From positions 854,657-918,656 of the forward strand of contig CAJNDS010000447.1 in assembly GCA_905221605.1 (NCBI GenBank): a stretch of DNA of 64,000 bases. The letters are read 5' to 3'. Position 1 is the stretch's first letter, and every line of letters begins with the position of its first letter. The notes under the pieces were generated by a model. The model was not told the DNA's origin and did not search any database. It was given only the letters and a program-made list of their open reading frames with translations. Origin of the DNA: Symbiodinium natans. Lineage: Eukaryota > Sar > Dinophyceae > Suessiales > Symbiodiniaceae. Positions 42,360 through 55,035 of this stretch are shown in pieces. The translations under genes were made by a program, and so were the position numbers.

Positions 42360-42590
42360 ACTGGGCCCGGGGTTCGCCGCTTCGCCGACGCGTACGCCGT
42401 CGTAGGGGTGGGCGGGCGGCTCCGCGAACCACGCAAGCACGCGGAAAATTTTTGTTTTGAGTCCCAGAAAGTCTACTACCCCGAGGAGAACATGACCTTT
42501 CAGTGAAGGAAGAAGGAGATGCCGAGGCGAGACGCCCAGGGAACGCTTGCAGCTGCCAACAGTTATACCACCCCAGCCCGGTGGCGCCAA
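42360..42590 (-). mobile_element. Retroelement 5'-type fragment with NPGP motif
   Basis: The minus strand reads FFAEPPAHPYDG-like sequence followed by VRVGEAANPGPS, then stops after LLFF. I recall the VGEA(S/A)NPGP string near the start of dinoflagellate RT-element proteins. It resembles, but does not satisfy, the DxExNPGP consensus of 2A peptides. It lies head to head with the plus-strand RT fragment. Confidence 0.35.
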
Positions 42591-43795
42591 GCCCTGGCCA
42601 GTGAAGAACTAGGCATCCATGCCGTTTCCGCTCACATGGTGTCGCCACAAGCGACGTTTTCCGCCGCCTTGTTTCGCGGGCCCTGGCCAAAACGCGTTGC
42701 AGGCGAGGCCGCGGATGCGCTGGCAGCGCATGTACGCACTGTCCTGGAACTGCGGGCCGACGCAGTCCTTGTGTCGCTCGATGGGCCGAGTGCCTGCGAC
42801 ACCATGTCCCGAGCATGTCCCCTTCGTGCGGCTTTTTTTTACGGCCAGCCATCAGCTCTTTGCTGGTGGGACAGTGAGGGCAATTACCGCACCGTCGCCC
42901 AAGGTGAAGGGCTGAGTGAAGGCAATTACCGCGCCGTCGCCCAAGGCGAAGAGCTGAGATAGCTGAGCAAGGTGCCCCGGCCCTCTTTGCCTTGGGGCAG
43001 CATGGGGCCCTGCTCAAAGCCGCCTCCGCCTTTCATGCGTCGGACAGCTTGCTCGCGTTCCTCGACGACTTGTATGTCCTCACGACGTGCGAGCGCGCAA
43101 GCGCCGCCCGCGACACAGTAGTTGGCGTCGTCGAGGCAGAATGTGGCACAGCCTCCAACGAAGGCAAAACACGAGTGTATAGCTGCGCCGGCGGTCCGCC
43201 TCTTCCCGGTGTAGCAGAGCTGGGGGCTGACGTGTGGCGCGGGCTCCAGCCACTGGAGGAACGTGGGCTGGTTGTGCTGGGCACCCCGCGTGGGCCACCC
43301 GCACTTCGTCGCAGCGTGGGCAGCACAGCGGATAAGGACCGAGAGGGAACTGCTGCGCGGCGCGCGTGGCTTCTCCTCGTGAGCTGCGCACCGTCCCCCC
43401 ACAGGTCGTGGCGCCTTATGCGCAGGCACATGACGCGGCGTTCTGGGAGACGTTGGAGCTCTGCCTCGGCGGCGTGGCCACAGCGGACGTCGCTCACGCG
43501 CAAAACGTGGCAACCTTACCCGCAACCCTCGGCGGCCTGGGCTTGAGTTCTGCCGTTCGCACAGCGCCGGCCGGATACTGGGCTGCATGGGCTGACGCAT
43601 TACCGGAGTTCCGCAAGCGCACCCCAGCCTTCGCCGATGCCTGCACGCGCTTGCTCGCTACAGGCGGTGGGCGAGCGCCGAGCCTCAGGAGCGCAGTTGA
43701 GGCACGCGAACTCCTTCGAGAAGATGGCGCGAGTGCGCTTTTTGGGAAGCAATCGGAGCAGACGCCCGTCCACCTCGCTTGACCGATCAGCGCTT
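42519..43795 (+). mobile_element. Decayed RT retroelement (plus orientation)
   Basis: Same family as the 31-33 kb copy. The plus strand reads DAVLVSLDGPSACDTMSR (motif A; SAY has become SAC), FFYGQPSALCWWD, then in a second frame APALFALGQHGALLKAAS and LLAFLDDLYVLT, then EERGLVVLGTPRG, and in a third frame LPATLGGLGLSSAVRTAPA and GYWAAWADALPEFRKRT. A 39-bp tandem duplication at about 42877-42954 repeats GNYRTVAQGE. Frameshifts make it non-functional. Confidence 0.82.
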
Positions 43796-43869
43796 GGGCC
43801 TGGGTGACTGGCCACATGGATGGCAGTGCTGTGCATCGCGTATTCGAACCCTTTACTTTCGCGAACGCA

Positions 43870-44340
43870 CGCTACTGCCTTCCATGTTGCAAGGTGGACA
43901 ATTCCCGTGCAGCAGCCTCCTTCATCCGCAGGCTCGCTGATGCGGTCGCCTCGACAGCAACCGGACACGGGCACTTGCGATTGCATGCGCCAATGGCAGA
44001 GCTGTCCGACGTCGGAAAGACGTCGCGGGAACGTCCGCCTCCCACCTTGCCGCTCGTGCCAACCTCGCCGAATCTTCTTTCTTTCTTCTGGCACGGCAGC
44101 AGCGTCCGCCCAAGATGCCCCGTAATCCGCATGCCGATTCTGCCGCCGAGGCGAGTCCGAGGCCACCCATGCGCAGCGGCAGGGCTGCTCGCCATTGCGC
44201 AAGCACGGGTATCGTCTCCCCCCCGGATAGTAGGTTTGCGAGGCTGCGTCGTGTTCGGGGGCGAACGCGTCCGTGACGCTCGGCAAGACTTCAAAACTGT
44301 TCGGGGAGTACCGGCAGTGAAACCCCAACTGGCGGGAGGA
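43870..44340 (-). mobile_element. Retroelement fragment in opposite orientation
   Basis: The minus strand at about 44206-43925 reads LPLRMGGLGLASAAESAC, then SFRRRTALPLAHAIASARVR, resembling the region after the RT in this retroelement class. It is converging with the plus-strand copy that ends at 43795. It has no intact domain. Confidence 0.5.
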
Positions 44341-44344
44341 GGAA

Positions 44345-44805
44345 CACCGATGCGAGAAAGCTCCAACATCAACATCGTTTACCCAAGACGACGGTTATGC
44401 ACAGGAGCTTCTTGCAACCTGAACCGTTAGACATCTGTCAGGTCGTGATAGCAAGCGCGGCCCAGCTGCTTGCAACAAGCGAGCGGGCCAACAGCCCAGC
44501 TGCTTGCAACGAACGAGTGAACGCAATGTTTAACCATCCCAATGGCGGTCGGCGCCCCGCGAGGCCACGTGAGTAGGCGGCCTGCTCCTCCACTCCCGCG
44601 CCGCCTGCCCAGCCCGCTGCGCATCTGCGCTCCACCTCGGCAAGCTTTCCGCAACGAGTCGGGCCCTCACGGCTCAGCCGCGAAAACCGAGTTCGATGAC
44701 GGCCGTGACGCCATGCATCGTCAAGCACTCTCCGAAATGGAGCGTGGGACGTGATTGCGGAGACGATGCAGCACTCCTGTCGCGCTCCGCCGGCAAAAAC
44801 ACTAC
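44345..44805. other. No gene recognised
   Basis: GC-rich unique sequence. It has a short imperfect repeat CAGCTGCTTGCAACAAGCGAG / CAGCTGCTTGCAACGAACGAG split by 30 bp at about 44463-44516. It may be decayed retroelement sequence. Confidence 0.45.
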
Positions 44806-45415
44806 CATGTCCTGAACCGTAGCACAGTGCCCCCGCCCACCGGCGAGAACCGCGCTCCGCCGGCGAAAACATTTGCCCTTCCTGTCCATGCGCTCCATCG
44901 GCGACAAAATTGCCATTTGCGAATGCATACTACCCAAGTTCCCCCCCCCCCCCACCCCCAACCACCCGCCCGGACACCCCCGCACACCCCCAGACGCCCG
45001 CACGCCACCCAATTCGGATTGCCCTCACGCTCCGCCGGCGAAGACATTGCCTTTAGCATAGCCCAATTTGTGGTTTCTTGTTCGCGCGATTGCCATTTGG
45101 CTTCCTGTCGGCGCGTTCAAAACATTGCAATTTCCTGCAAGCGTTGCCCAGTTTCGGGTTTCTTTTGCGCGCGCTGCACCGGCGAACGCATTGCCTTTTC
45201 CCAGCAAGCATAGCCCGGTTTCGGGTTTCTTGTCCGCACATTCCGCCGGCGAAGACATTGCCTTTTCCGTCGCCCAGTTTTCGGGACGCTCTCATCGCCT
45301 CTTCCTGAAACGTAACCCAGTTTCGGGTTTCTTGTCCACGCGCTCCGCCGGCGAAAACATTGCCATTTCCTGCAAGAATAGCCTAGTTTGCGCGCTCCGG
45401 TGCCATCAAGCAAGC
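44806..45415. repeat. Minisatellite, roughly 65-75 bp unit
   Basis: About eight diverged copies of a unit with CGCTCCGCCGGCGAAAACAT, TGCCTTTTCCTGCAAGCATA and CCCAGTTTCGGGTTTCTTGT. The middle (44940-45010) is replaced by a C-rich stretch with a C14 run. Confidence 0.82.
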
Positions 45416-47375
45416 AGGCGCCGATGCGGCGCAACTCCCGGAAACGGAGCGCCCTGAGGGAGTCAGCCCAAAACCCGAAATAGGCAGCGAGGGCATGCTC
45501 GGGCTGGCAACATGCCTAGAAGATTTCAAAATGTATGCACATGGACTCGCAGCTTGGGGCATGCTCCGCGGCCCTGCGAAGGCCAAGTCCGCCGGGCGCA
45601 AACACAGGTGCGCATGCTCGGCCGCAGGTTGTGGCAGGGCAACGCAGGATGTCTCGGTCATGCGACGGAGCAAACGCTCTTTCTGGCAGGAGCAAGCGAA
45701 GAAAGGATAGAGCGCGAGGTCACGCTCAGCACAGCAGGAGCAACCACGAGACTTGAAGGTCCTGGTCCAAACCCAGCAGTGTGTACTGGCTGGATATGGT
45801 TAGTGGCTGGATCTGTTAAATTACAAACATCCGACGACGTCAAATTTTCCGGCAAACATCGTTGCGAGTAGCTACGTCGCTCGTTCGGCGACGTCGCATA
45901 CCGGTTGAAATCAGCTGGGCAATCCGGGCGCTGCACCAAAAAACTACACTTCTTGTCTCTATCCTGTATCGCACTTGATGTTTGTAAATCTGGCGATGGA
46001 TGGCGATGGCCTGCCCCGAAGCCAACGAAAAGAGCGTCCATCGACTTTCGCGCCAGTCAGCGCCAGAGAAAACAAACTGGCCGCGAAAGGCGCCGTGCCA
46101 AGGCAAACAACCCGAACAGCAGACAACGCAAGTAATAATGAGAGACGCTTTCATCACCTGTCAGTGTCTCACTCCCATAGACGACGAGACGGCCGATGGG
46201 GCATGCTTTTGTTCTCGGAAAGCTTGCCAAATGGCCACTCCGCGGTCCTGCCTTAATGGTGCGCATGGCGACTGGCCATGACCTTCCATGCAGCGGTCAT
46301 CTTGACGGGAAGGCATGACGTTCAAGTCCCGCACCGACATGTTCGTCGCCACCCGCACACTGGAACGCAGGCATGCAGCGAGGTCCCCGAACTCATCATG
46401 GCAGGGACGGGATTGCTAGGGCGGGACGCCGGGAACAACGCACTCAAGCTGAGGTTCTTCCTCCTTCTCCGGGGCCCACCGAGTACTGCCGTCCGCTGCG
46501 TACCACATTTGTGCGACTTTGGTGCTGCTGGAGTTCGGGACGTCCTCCGCCGACTATGTTTGCACTACAAAAGCCGACTTTGAACCACGGGAGCCTTCAA
46601 CGTTGCGGTTTGCGAATCCAGAAATCCAAAACCGCGGCCGATGACGACCGTTTCGCATTTCGCGAGCCCAGACGTCCAAACGAAGACCCACAAAGCTTGC
46701 TGCCTCAGAGGGAGCCTAACACACCAACAATCCAGGATGGGAGGAGCCGAAATTGCTGCGTTTGCCTGTCAAACACGACGTTTTGGGAGTCCTCAAGAAT
46801 TCGGCGGCCACCGATGTTGACAAGAACGTGGGCACGGGGCGGCCGCCAAAGGAATCATGCTCAAGAAGCAAGCGTCGCAAATGTGTGCATCAGGTCACAA
46901 GCAACCCTGGCATTCATTTCGGGATGCGCGTTGCGTGCCGCTATCCTTCAAGATCCGCGATGGCTAAACTGCACGCGTCGCCCTAACCAGCCATCTGGCC
47001 GAAAGCGTACATTCGCGATGACAGCACACGCGCATCGGATTTCTTCTGTCCTGCATGGTCCCGTGCCTTGACTGCCGACGTTGCCCGTTGCCGCATGATC
47101 GACTGGTCGGCTCTCCACACCGGGCTGCACCCCGCTGCAAGCCACGACGACAAGCGGTCTACGGTCTACAAGAACAAGGACACCTTGAAATCGCGAAGCA
47201 CCTTGCCTGTGAGCACTGCCACACGTGCCATTTAGCGCTGCGCTTTCCAGGAAACGGATTTGGCGGCCCGTGCTGTCATCGTGCCGTGGATTTTCTGGCA
47301 GCCCTGCGATGACACTGGCTGTTGTTGTCGCCGTTTGTCTTCTTATTATTCTTGTTCGCGTTTTTGCTTGTTATT
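45416..47375. other. No gene recognised
   Basis: Open stretches up to 232 codons occur on the plus strand (46373-47071), but I see no domain and composition shifts along them. A GACGACGTC/GGCGACGTC inverted pair lies near 45834-45896. 47050-47310 reads GHLEIAKHLACEHCHTCHLA in one frame, a Cys/His-rich string without a family match. Confidence 0.4.
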
Positions 47376-47465
47376 GTGCTGTCCTTGTCCTTGTCCTTGT
47401 CCTTGTCCTTGTCCTTGTCCTTGTGCTTGTGCTTGTGCTTGTGCTTGTGCTTGTTCTTGTTATTC
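47376..47465. repeat. CTTGTC/CTTGTG hexamer array
   Basis: About 14 hexamers: first CTTGTC, then CTTGTG. The purine-rich complement gives the Lys-Asp/Lys-His artefact frame on the minus strand. Confidence 0.92.
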
Positions 47466-47519
47466 TGATTCTTCACGTATTCTTTTTCTTATTCTTATTC
47501 TTATGTTAATTCCTATTCT

Positions 47520-47730
47520 TCTTCTTGTTCTTATGCGTCTTCTTCTTCTTCTTCTTCTTCTTCTTCTTCTTCTTCTTCTTCTTCTTCTTCTTCTTCTTCT
47601 TCTTCTTCTTCTTCTTCTTCTTCTTCTTCTTCTTCTTCTTCTTCTTCTTCTTCTTCTTCTTCTTCGTCTTCTCCTTCTTCTTCTTCTTCTTCTTCTTCTT
47701 CTTCTTCTTCTTCTTCTTCTTCTTCTCGTG
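47520..47730. repeat. (CTT)n trinucleotide array
   Basis: About 65 CTT triplets with a few interruptions (GTC, CTC near 47663-47672). All-pyrimidine on plus and all-purine on minus. Poly-Phe/Leu/Ser and poly-Lys/Arg/Glu readings are artefacts. Confidence 0.95.
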
Positions 47731-48079
47731 CTTGTTGTCGCTGTCGTTGTTGTCCCTGTCGTCGCTGTCGTCGCCGGTGTTGTTGTCATCGCTGGTGATG
47801 GAAGGAGGTGCAGCAGCCAGGTTACCAAAGTGACTTGTGTTGCTTCCTGCCAAGGTACTGGCACCGTGGTCGCACCGAGCATGCTCCCACGATCGAGGCT
47901 GGGCTTGCGAATACGCTGCACCTCCACAACATCGCACCATAACTCCGTCTTTCGAGTTCAGGGACATGCGCAAGCCTGGAGGATGCCGCCATGCCGCGTC
48001 CTGCAAACCACAACCATATAATCCTTGACACAATCCAGCCACATCCTTCTGGCTACTGCAAAAGGCAAAGCAAATACGG

Positions 48080-49340
48080 CTCAGGCTTGAGCCTCTGCCA
48101 GGCACCGCGGCCTCCACGGATATATTGACAACATGAGAATGGACCCAAAAGAAGAACCCAAGAACCCTCTAGCACCAACCGCAAGAGATTTGCAACATGG
48201 GCAGCTGTTCAATGCCGTGACAGCCCTAACAAGCCCCCACGAACAGTGGCAACTCGGCTTCAATGCGGCCTGGAGACCAGGAGGGGACATGCATGGCTCC
48301 ATCAAGGGTCCATTTGCCAATTGGAGTCTTCCAACATTAGAGCAAAAAAAAGCTGCAGGCATAAGCCCAGCAGCATCTGGGCTCGGGCTTTGGCACTTGT
48401 AGCACTTTTGTATACGGCCCTACACGTCAGATGAATGGGCATTGCGGGAGGCTCTTGTTCTGTGACATAGCTTCTGGCTGCGTTGTGCAGGATGGCGAAT
48501 GACCGCAAGCGCAGTTGTGGCATGTCAACCTCACCCCCCACAAACTCAAAGTCCCTGTCTTTCAGTTGAATCTCATCAGCATCATGCAAGCCATCAGCAT
48601 CATGCAAGCGTATAGAGCCTGGCATCGGTTCGGAGTCCGGAGCTCCGAGCTGTATGGCAGCCAGCACAAGACAGGGCTGACGACAATCGGGCGTCCCGAC
48701 CAGCCCATAACAAAGAAGCCAAAAGCAAATCTCCCAAAATGCTTCGTTGCACCGGCTGTATGCTGATTGCAATCTGCTAGCCGCTGCATTCACAGATGCG
48801 CTTGCCCTGATAAGGAATGGTTTGACTCGCTGGGTACCTCCGTAGGCCGTAGATACCTCCGTAGGTACCTCCGTAGGTACCTCCGTCGGCACCGCTGTGG
48901 ATCCCTCCGTCGGTACCATCTACATATTCCGGAATCGCGAGGCTGGGTTGGGTGTTGGGCCCTGTCGTATACAATACAGGCTGGATGTCAATGCGTACCA
49001 AAACTGGAACACCAGCGCCCAAATCAAGTGGAGATCTGGTAGGCCGCGCAGGGTTTTTGGCAGCGCGTGGGGAGCGATGCAGAGTCTACGTAGATTCCGG
49101 TTGTTTGGCCTGCGCTGGTTCTCAGCATTTCCTGCCAAACACCACCGCCGAGGCATCTGATCATGGGCGAGCATTCCGAATACGCGAGGGCACTTCGAAG
49201 GATGATCAGTAGGCCATGCACGTGGTATTCAAAAGTGAGTTCACAGGACTCCACAACAGCAGGGGAAGACAGCAGGTTGTCATGCTGAGGAAGATCAGGC
49301 AGCCTCGTGCATCCTTGCGCCATTGTCATCTATCAATGCT
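48080..49340 (-). CDS. Exon candidates, uncharacterised protein
   Basis: The minus strand holds plausible exons: about 49310-49190 (CELTFEYHVHGLLIILRSAL), 49022-48900 (LVRIDIQPVLYTTGPNTQPS) and 48780-48440 (IQLKDRDFEFVGGEVDMPQL). A short repeat of GGTACCTCCGTA at 48833-48895 lies between them. The plus strand also has an ATG-started 89-codon frame at 48133-48402 (MRMDPKEEPKNPLAPTARDL) with good composition, so strand is uncertain for 48100-48400. No domain is recognised. Confidence 0.32.
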
Positions 49341-49589
49341 CGGAAAGAAAGGCCGAAAGAACAAAAAGCCCTTGTCCACGAAAAAGTGCAGAAGATGACG
49401 TGCAGAGCCGTCCCTACATGCTTTTTGACTTGCCATCAAGAAAAGCCTGCACACTCTGAGTCTCAAGACCTTAAACCCGAAAATGTCCACCACCCTAAAC
49501 CCGAAAACCCTCGCCCCGAATCTGATCTGGTTTCGGCTGGTCTGGCTTTGCTATGCTCGTATACGAGATGGACTTCGAACACGGGATCA

Positions 49590-49616
49590 ACACACACACA
49601 CACACACACACACAAA
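49590..49616. repeat. (CA)n microsatellite
   Basis: Thirteen CA units. The surrounding 49345-50580 has no recognised gene. 49905-49965 contains repeated TATCACTT motifs. Confidence 0.88.
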
Positions 49617-50589
49617 ATTCAAACACATAGGGCGCATCAGGGAGTGCGACACGTTGCACTTTTTGAGCTCTCCTTTTTTGCAAGCAGCGGAGGTCCAAGT
49701 CCCACGGCATTTCCGGCATCCCAACAGTTCAATCATTTTCTGTCGCCTCGGCAAGAAAACATACCACAAAACCCCCTCACTGCCATCTCACTCCTCTGCT
49801 CTCCCATCACGACACCCGACACTTGGGGCCGGCACGTCCTGGCTCACTCTTTCCTTTCTGATCTTGTTCCTCGGCCGCTCGTGCTGGAGATCACTTGCAA
49901 TATCACTTGATATCACTTTCATTTTGCACTTGATATCAAGCTTCATATCACTTCATATCACTTCGATGCTCACCATTCGGCACCATAGAACTGTCTGGGA
50001 AACCCGGCACAGTAGGTCGCCAGGCGGCGCCGTCCTCTGAACAGGGGAGCTCGCATCCAGGGACGTCTGATCCCTCAGGGCCTTAACCGGGAGCTACCCA
50101 TGGAGCTTCTGAAAAGTCATAGACGTGCCTGGCTCGAGTCCCCTGGCCGACCTCAAGCAGCGCAGGGGAACGGAGGCTCGCAGTGTGCTCACCGCACTGA
50201 CGCAAGAGTTTTTGTTCACCCAGAATTGGCCGAGGGACTACCCTTGCCGGGCGCAGATCTCGCGTAGTCCTGCGAGGCAGGATTATGTTGGGCAGTTGGG
50301 GCAGTCTTCCAATGCTCCATGCAGTTCAGCACAGCCCGTTCCAGCTGAGCCTTGCTCACAGTATAATTGATCATTCGAGCATGTTACAGTACGATCATCA
50401 GGGGTCGCCCAAAACATCTGCGAAACGTTGACACTTGCTTGCCGCCCTTAGTCCGACCCCTCAACTTCCTCGACTCAGTCGGTCCTGTGGCTTGGCGCCG
50501 ATTGGAAGCCCCACGACTGGCGGAGTCGAGTCGAGGGGTATGTGAAGTGACAGGCCACGGGATACAAATTCGCAAGGATCCTCAGCCTA

Positions 50590-50780
50590 CAATGATCACA
50601 TCATGAAGATCAAGATGACGACAATTTTGTCATCATCATCCTCATGATCAGCATCACCATCATGGTAATGATCTTCATATTCTTCATCTCCAGAATCCCA
50701 CATTGTCATGATCATCGTCATCATCGTCAAAGTCATCACTATTGTCATCATCAGCAGCACCATCATCACCATCATCCTCG
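50590..50780. repeat. ATC/GAT-rich imperfect microsatellite
   Basis: Degenerate CATCAT, GATCAT and GTCATC units over about 190 bp. The Asp/Met-rich and His/Ile-rich frames here are artefacts. Confidence 0.8.
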
Positions 50781-50799
50781 AAGGGGTGCCCCTGGGAGA

Positions 50800-53570
50800 G
50801 TTAAAGACGAACACAAAGGCACAAAACCCTCAACGTCAGGACCTTAGAGCTTTCGAGGCACCCAAGACCCACCTCGGGCAGCGCCGCCCGCCGCTTTGGC
50901 CACCGGCGCTGTCGCGGGCGGGGCGACGGTCCTGCTGCCGATGGCTCCCTCCATGTTCCTCAGCAGTCTTCGGGTTTAGGTAGTTTTTGCCAGGGTTTCG
51001 GGCTTAGGGTTTAGGGTTCAAGCATCTGCTTAAATTTGGGTTTAGGTTTGGGGTTTAGGTAGCGGCACTTGGCTCTCAGAGGAATGTACCAGTCATCTAG
51101 TGGGGACCGAGTCAGAAACAACGAGTCGGAAAATGCCCGAGGCGAGCCAAATGTCGAGGAAGTTCTCAGGGGCACAGCTTGAAGTGTTTCAGGTAGGGTG
51201 GGCCGAGTTTTTTCTCTGGCACGGCCGGATTTGAGGGGTCCAGGTGGAACTTGGGCTATCATGGATTGGAGGAAAGATACAGGTGCCCCCAGATATCTAA
51301 CTTGGATTACCCAAACCGCCTCGAACCCGAGATCTTCAGTTGACTCCATTCTACCAGGAGCTAAGCTCTTGGCACACGCGGCCGCGGGTCAGGAGCGAGC
51401 CTCAGGCTCTCATATCTCAAGGGCATTGCTTGAAGAACAAGAGAGATGGTTGTTTCTCTTGGAGCCGAGCCCTCGAGAAAGCCCGAGCTCGTCTCCTGGC
51501 ATTCGCGTGCGTTCGCAAGTGTGCTTTTGGGCTTTTTGGGGGGCTTTTGGGGGCCAGTTGCTTGTCACCACCACCAGCCTCCTTTCGGTCGTCGGCCGCC
51601 TTTGTCTTTGCTCTGCTTCCTGCCTTTCTCCTGGCCCCTTTCCCAGGTGCCCTTCTGTGTCGAATACGACTCCTGGCCTTTTCCTAAGGCCCTTTGTGGA
51701 GGGCCTTTTTTGCCCTTCATGGTGATGGCAAAGGCCTTGCCCTCTTTCCCTTCCTTGCCGTCCTTGCCGTCCTTGCCCTTCTCCGGGCGGCTTGCACGTA
51801 TGCTGTGCGCCAACCCGTTGGAGACGTCCAAGCCTGCTCAAAGACCCAAAGCCGCTAAAGTCGGAGGCGAAGCGCTGGATGGTAGAACTTTGAAGGTCTT
51901 TGAGAGTTTGAGAGACGTCTGTGTTTGATTTTAAGTGCAACTCCCTGCCAGAACCCGGGGCCTGGCGGCATCTTGATCCTGTCTTTGCTGAGACCTTTGC
52001 CTGCCAGACGATCCGAGGAGCTCTGAGAGACCCAGGCCGGTGCAGATGGGAGCCTGAGCGTCGGAGGTTCGCTTGCAAGATGCAAATTTTAAGACCCCTA
52101 GCTGCCCTGGCTGCCCTGCTGCACTGCCCACACTAACACGACTCGTGCTCTGGCGCACTGGGGGCCAGAATCCTGCACACAGAGGCAAAGACTTTGCCTT
52201 CATCTCCCAAGCGTACACAGAAGTGAAGACCAGCGGAGATGACCGAATGCAAATCCTGGCCCTATGCAATCGTAACGGTGACCTTCATGTTTAACGAAGG
52301 AGCCGCCGTGAGGCCTGTGTTGTATTGTTTCTTGTTTTCGGTCTTGAATTGAGGGCTTGGTCTCATGAAACCCTCAACCCTGAGTACATCAAGTAAAACC
52401 GCGATTGAATCGTGAATTCATGTAGCGGTAGCAGGTGATAAACAAACATAGCCTACATGAAAAGTGTAGAAAATTTAACTACAGCAGGTCGTGCAAAAGA
52501 TTGTATTTTCTATCGAGAAACGAAGGCTAGGTGTGTCACTGTGCGGGGGGTGTAGACCAACAATGTGCCTTCGTTTATTGGGGTTGGGAGGGGAATCCTT
52601 GCAGCCTGCGTCAGATTCCGAAAAATCCTATGCCAAACAGGCTCCGCAGCTGCCCGCCTCATGAGAACGAACGGAAAAGTCCCAAGAGGTCAGAGGCAGT
52701 CAGAGGGGGGGGACAAAGCCGGGAAGAGCGCAGGGGACAGAGGACCGAGGCGGGAGAGCTTTCAGCACGACTCGGATCGCGGGAAGGCGCGCGAGACCTT
52801 GGCAAGACCTTTTCGAAAAACTGATACGCCGCGAACGCAGCGGCCCGCCGAGGTGTCTAGGGTGCGATTACCCGAATTGAGCACTCTGCGTCGTAGCGAG
52901 AGCCGCGGGTCCGGGCAGGCGCTTGCATCGCGGTAACGTCGACCTTTCAGCTCTCTTTCCCACTTGCCACACAATTTGGACGGAAAAAACTGGAGAAGAG
53001 CAACCCACCTTTCAGAATGGCTAAGGCCCCCGGCACCCGGCGTGAGTGCGCCGGTCTCGGCTCCTGCGCTAAGTCTCGGGTTGCGGGTGTTACTGTTGCG
53101 CAAAGGACATTGTCTATCATTGTCTCTTTTATCTACTATTTATCTACTATTCATCTCCTGTCAATCTACTACAATCTACCGTTGTCAACTATCAATATTG
53201 CTAGAAATTCTTGCCTATGATTACATATTTATTGTCCGAGAATCTTTGCCATGTAGGTATCTTACCTTGCGCAGGGTTCCGAGTGCATTTAGAGATGGTA
53301 AAGTTTCTAGGGTCATTTTTGGGTTTTGGCCCTTCGGCTGTTGGGAGCGTATAGAGGGCTTTTGTGCTTTGGGGTGTTTAAGGCTTCGGGGCCGAGCTTT
53401 CGGGATTAAGGCCTTCTAGCTGGAGATATCAAGGGTCCTGCTTTCGTATGTGCCCTTTTTCCCCTGGAACCCAAAGCCACCTCCTGATTCCACCAGGCAT
53501 CTGCTCTCCACCCTTCTTCCCAGTCTTCGTCCCATCCTGACATCGATGCACCATGGTGCAAGCCGGGCTC
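50800..53570. other. No gene recognised; short telomere-like patch
   Basis: Open stretches cover 51410-52078 (minus) and 51446-51928 (plus) antiparallel to each other, the former rich in Gly/Arg/Gln repeats such as GRQGRQGRERGQG from a CCTTGCCGT repeat. No domain is recognised. At about 50972-51060 there are several GGGTTTAGG and GGGCTTAGGG units, diverged telomere-type sequence. Confidence 0.45.
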
Positions 53571-53573
53571 GAA

Positions 53574-53650
53574 TGTTTAGGGTTTAGGGTTCAGGGTTCA
53601 GGGTTCAGGGTTTAGGGTTTAGGGTTTAGGGTTCAGGGCTTGGTACAGGG
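53574..53650. repeat. Short telomere-type patch
   Basis: About ten TTTAGGG/TTCAGGG units on the plus strand. It is far shorter than the 40.6-kb array and more mixed. Confidence 0.88.
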
Positions 53651-53879
53651 TTTAGTGTTCAGAACACCGCCTGCGCCCCAGCCATCCCAGTCGGCATAGT
53701 CGTATGCTCCATTGCCTGGCATGGCATGGTTAAGCTGATGGGCCATACGATACTGCATCCAGTAGACCCTGACATCCAGAAGGCTTTCAAGATCCCCGGA
53801 ACTCCTAATCCCCCAATCCCCTTGTTTTGCAGAGCATGCAGAGCCTAAATTCACAAAACCCCATTCGACCCGAAGCCCC

Positions 53880-55035
53880 CCCATCCTTGAACCCTACCAG
53901 ACCTTGAACTCCCAAACCCTGAACCCTGTAGCCCCGTAATCTCCTGAGTTCCTAAACCCTAAACAAAACTCCTCAACATTAGGCCTCCTGACCCGGGCCT
54001 ACACCCTAAACCTTGCAGGTTTGACGTCTCTCGTTGTTCGAAGATTTGCAGGAAGCCGATCCCAGCAAGACTCAAGTTTGTGTCGGCTCATGATTTTCCG
54101 TGAGTCCGTTGCGCACTCTAGTTCGGAGTTTTCTGCAGCTAGGGATTCGCCTCGGCTTCCAGCTGAAACAAGAGGTCTTGAACCCTTGGCAGCTCCCTGC
54201 CCACCCCGCCCAAGCTTTCACTTTTGGAACTGACACACGAGAGGTCCGCCAGCAAGCCTAAACATGCCGCAAGCTCAATAGCACTTCGGGCTCTCAGAGC
54301 TTCAGGTTTACAGTCGGTTGCTCTTCTTTCCTCGGCCCGCGATCGCTTTCCGTATCTGCAGAGCCCAACCGAGCGGACTGGACACTCAAAGGCGCACCGC
54401 TTGGACTGCCGAGGCACGCGCAAGGGGTTCACAATAACGATCCTCATGCACCCACGGTCCCGTGCAACGTCTTGTTGAGTTTAATCTTCGTGCTGCAAGC
54501 TGTACAAGGGGACACCCACCAAAGAAACCCGCGTCTTTGCACATGTCTAGTTCCGATCTTGCTGGAGTAGCGGTCGCATGAAACAAGTGAGGGTGCGTTG
54601 TAAAGATTTAAACAGTGCACACTTCGAGAGCCGAGGTTTCAGGTCGCATTTTGGAAACTCCTAGCCCCTAAGCAGACCCTAAACCACCACCCTGAACCCG
54701 GCAGACCATGAACTTTTACAGAACCCTGAAACCCCCCGAACGCCGACACACCCTGAACCCTAGATCCTGAACTCCTACACATTCTTACACCCGCGGAACC
54801 CTAAGCAAACCCTACTAAAGACCCCAAACTGCAAACACACAAGCCCCAAACTCCCAAACCCTAAGCGTAGACCCCAAAGTCCTCCACCTTGTTTCCTAGG
54901 TTCAAGGAGGCCCTTCAAACCCGAACTCCCAGCCTAAACCCTAAACCCGAGAAACCAGAAAAGGCCCCAAGAAACCCCAAGCTAAACTAGCAACATGTCC
55001 TAAATCCTCAGCCCCTACACCCAAACCGCCCCAAC
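53880..55035. repeat. Degenerate CCCTAAA/CCCTGAA-rich region
   Basis: Many scattered AACCCTAAACC, CCCTGAACC and CCCAAACCCTA words (53885-54015 and 54660-55020), the complement strand of telomere-type repeat, strongly eroded. 54020-54650 between them is unique sequence with no recognised gene. The same holds for 55036-55690. Confidence 0.6.

Noticed and set aside
42360-42420. 2A ribosome-skipping peptide (GEAANPGP)
   Set aside because: The NPGP is present but the required Asp and Glu positions of DxExNPGP are Gly and Ala. It is kept only as a retroelement landmark.
47460-48117. Long Arg-rich or Lys-rich frames on the minus strand
   Set aside because: They are translations of the (CTT)n array, not proteins.
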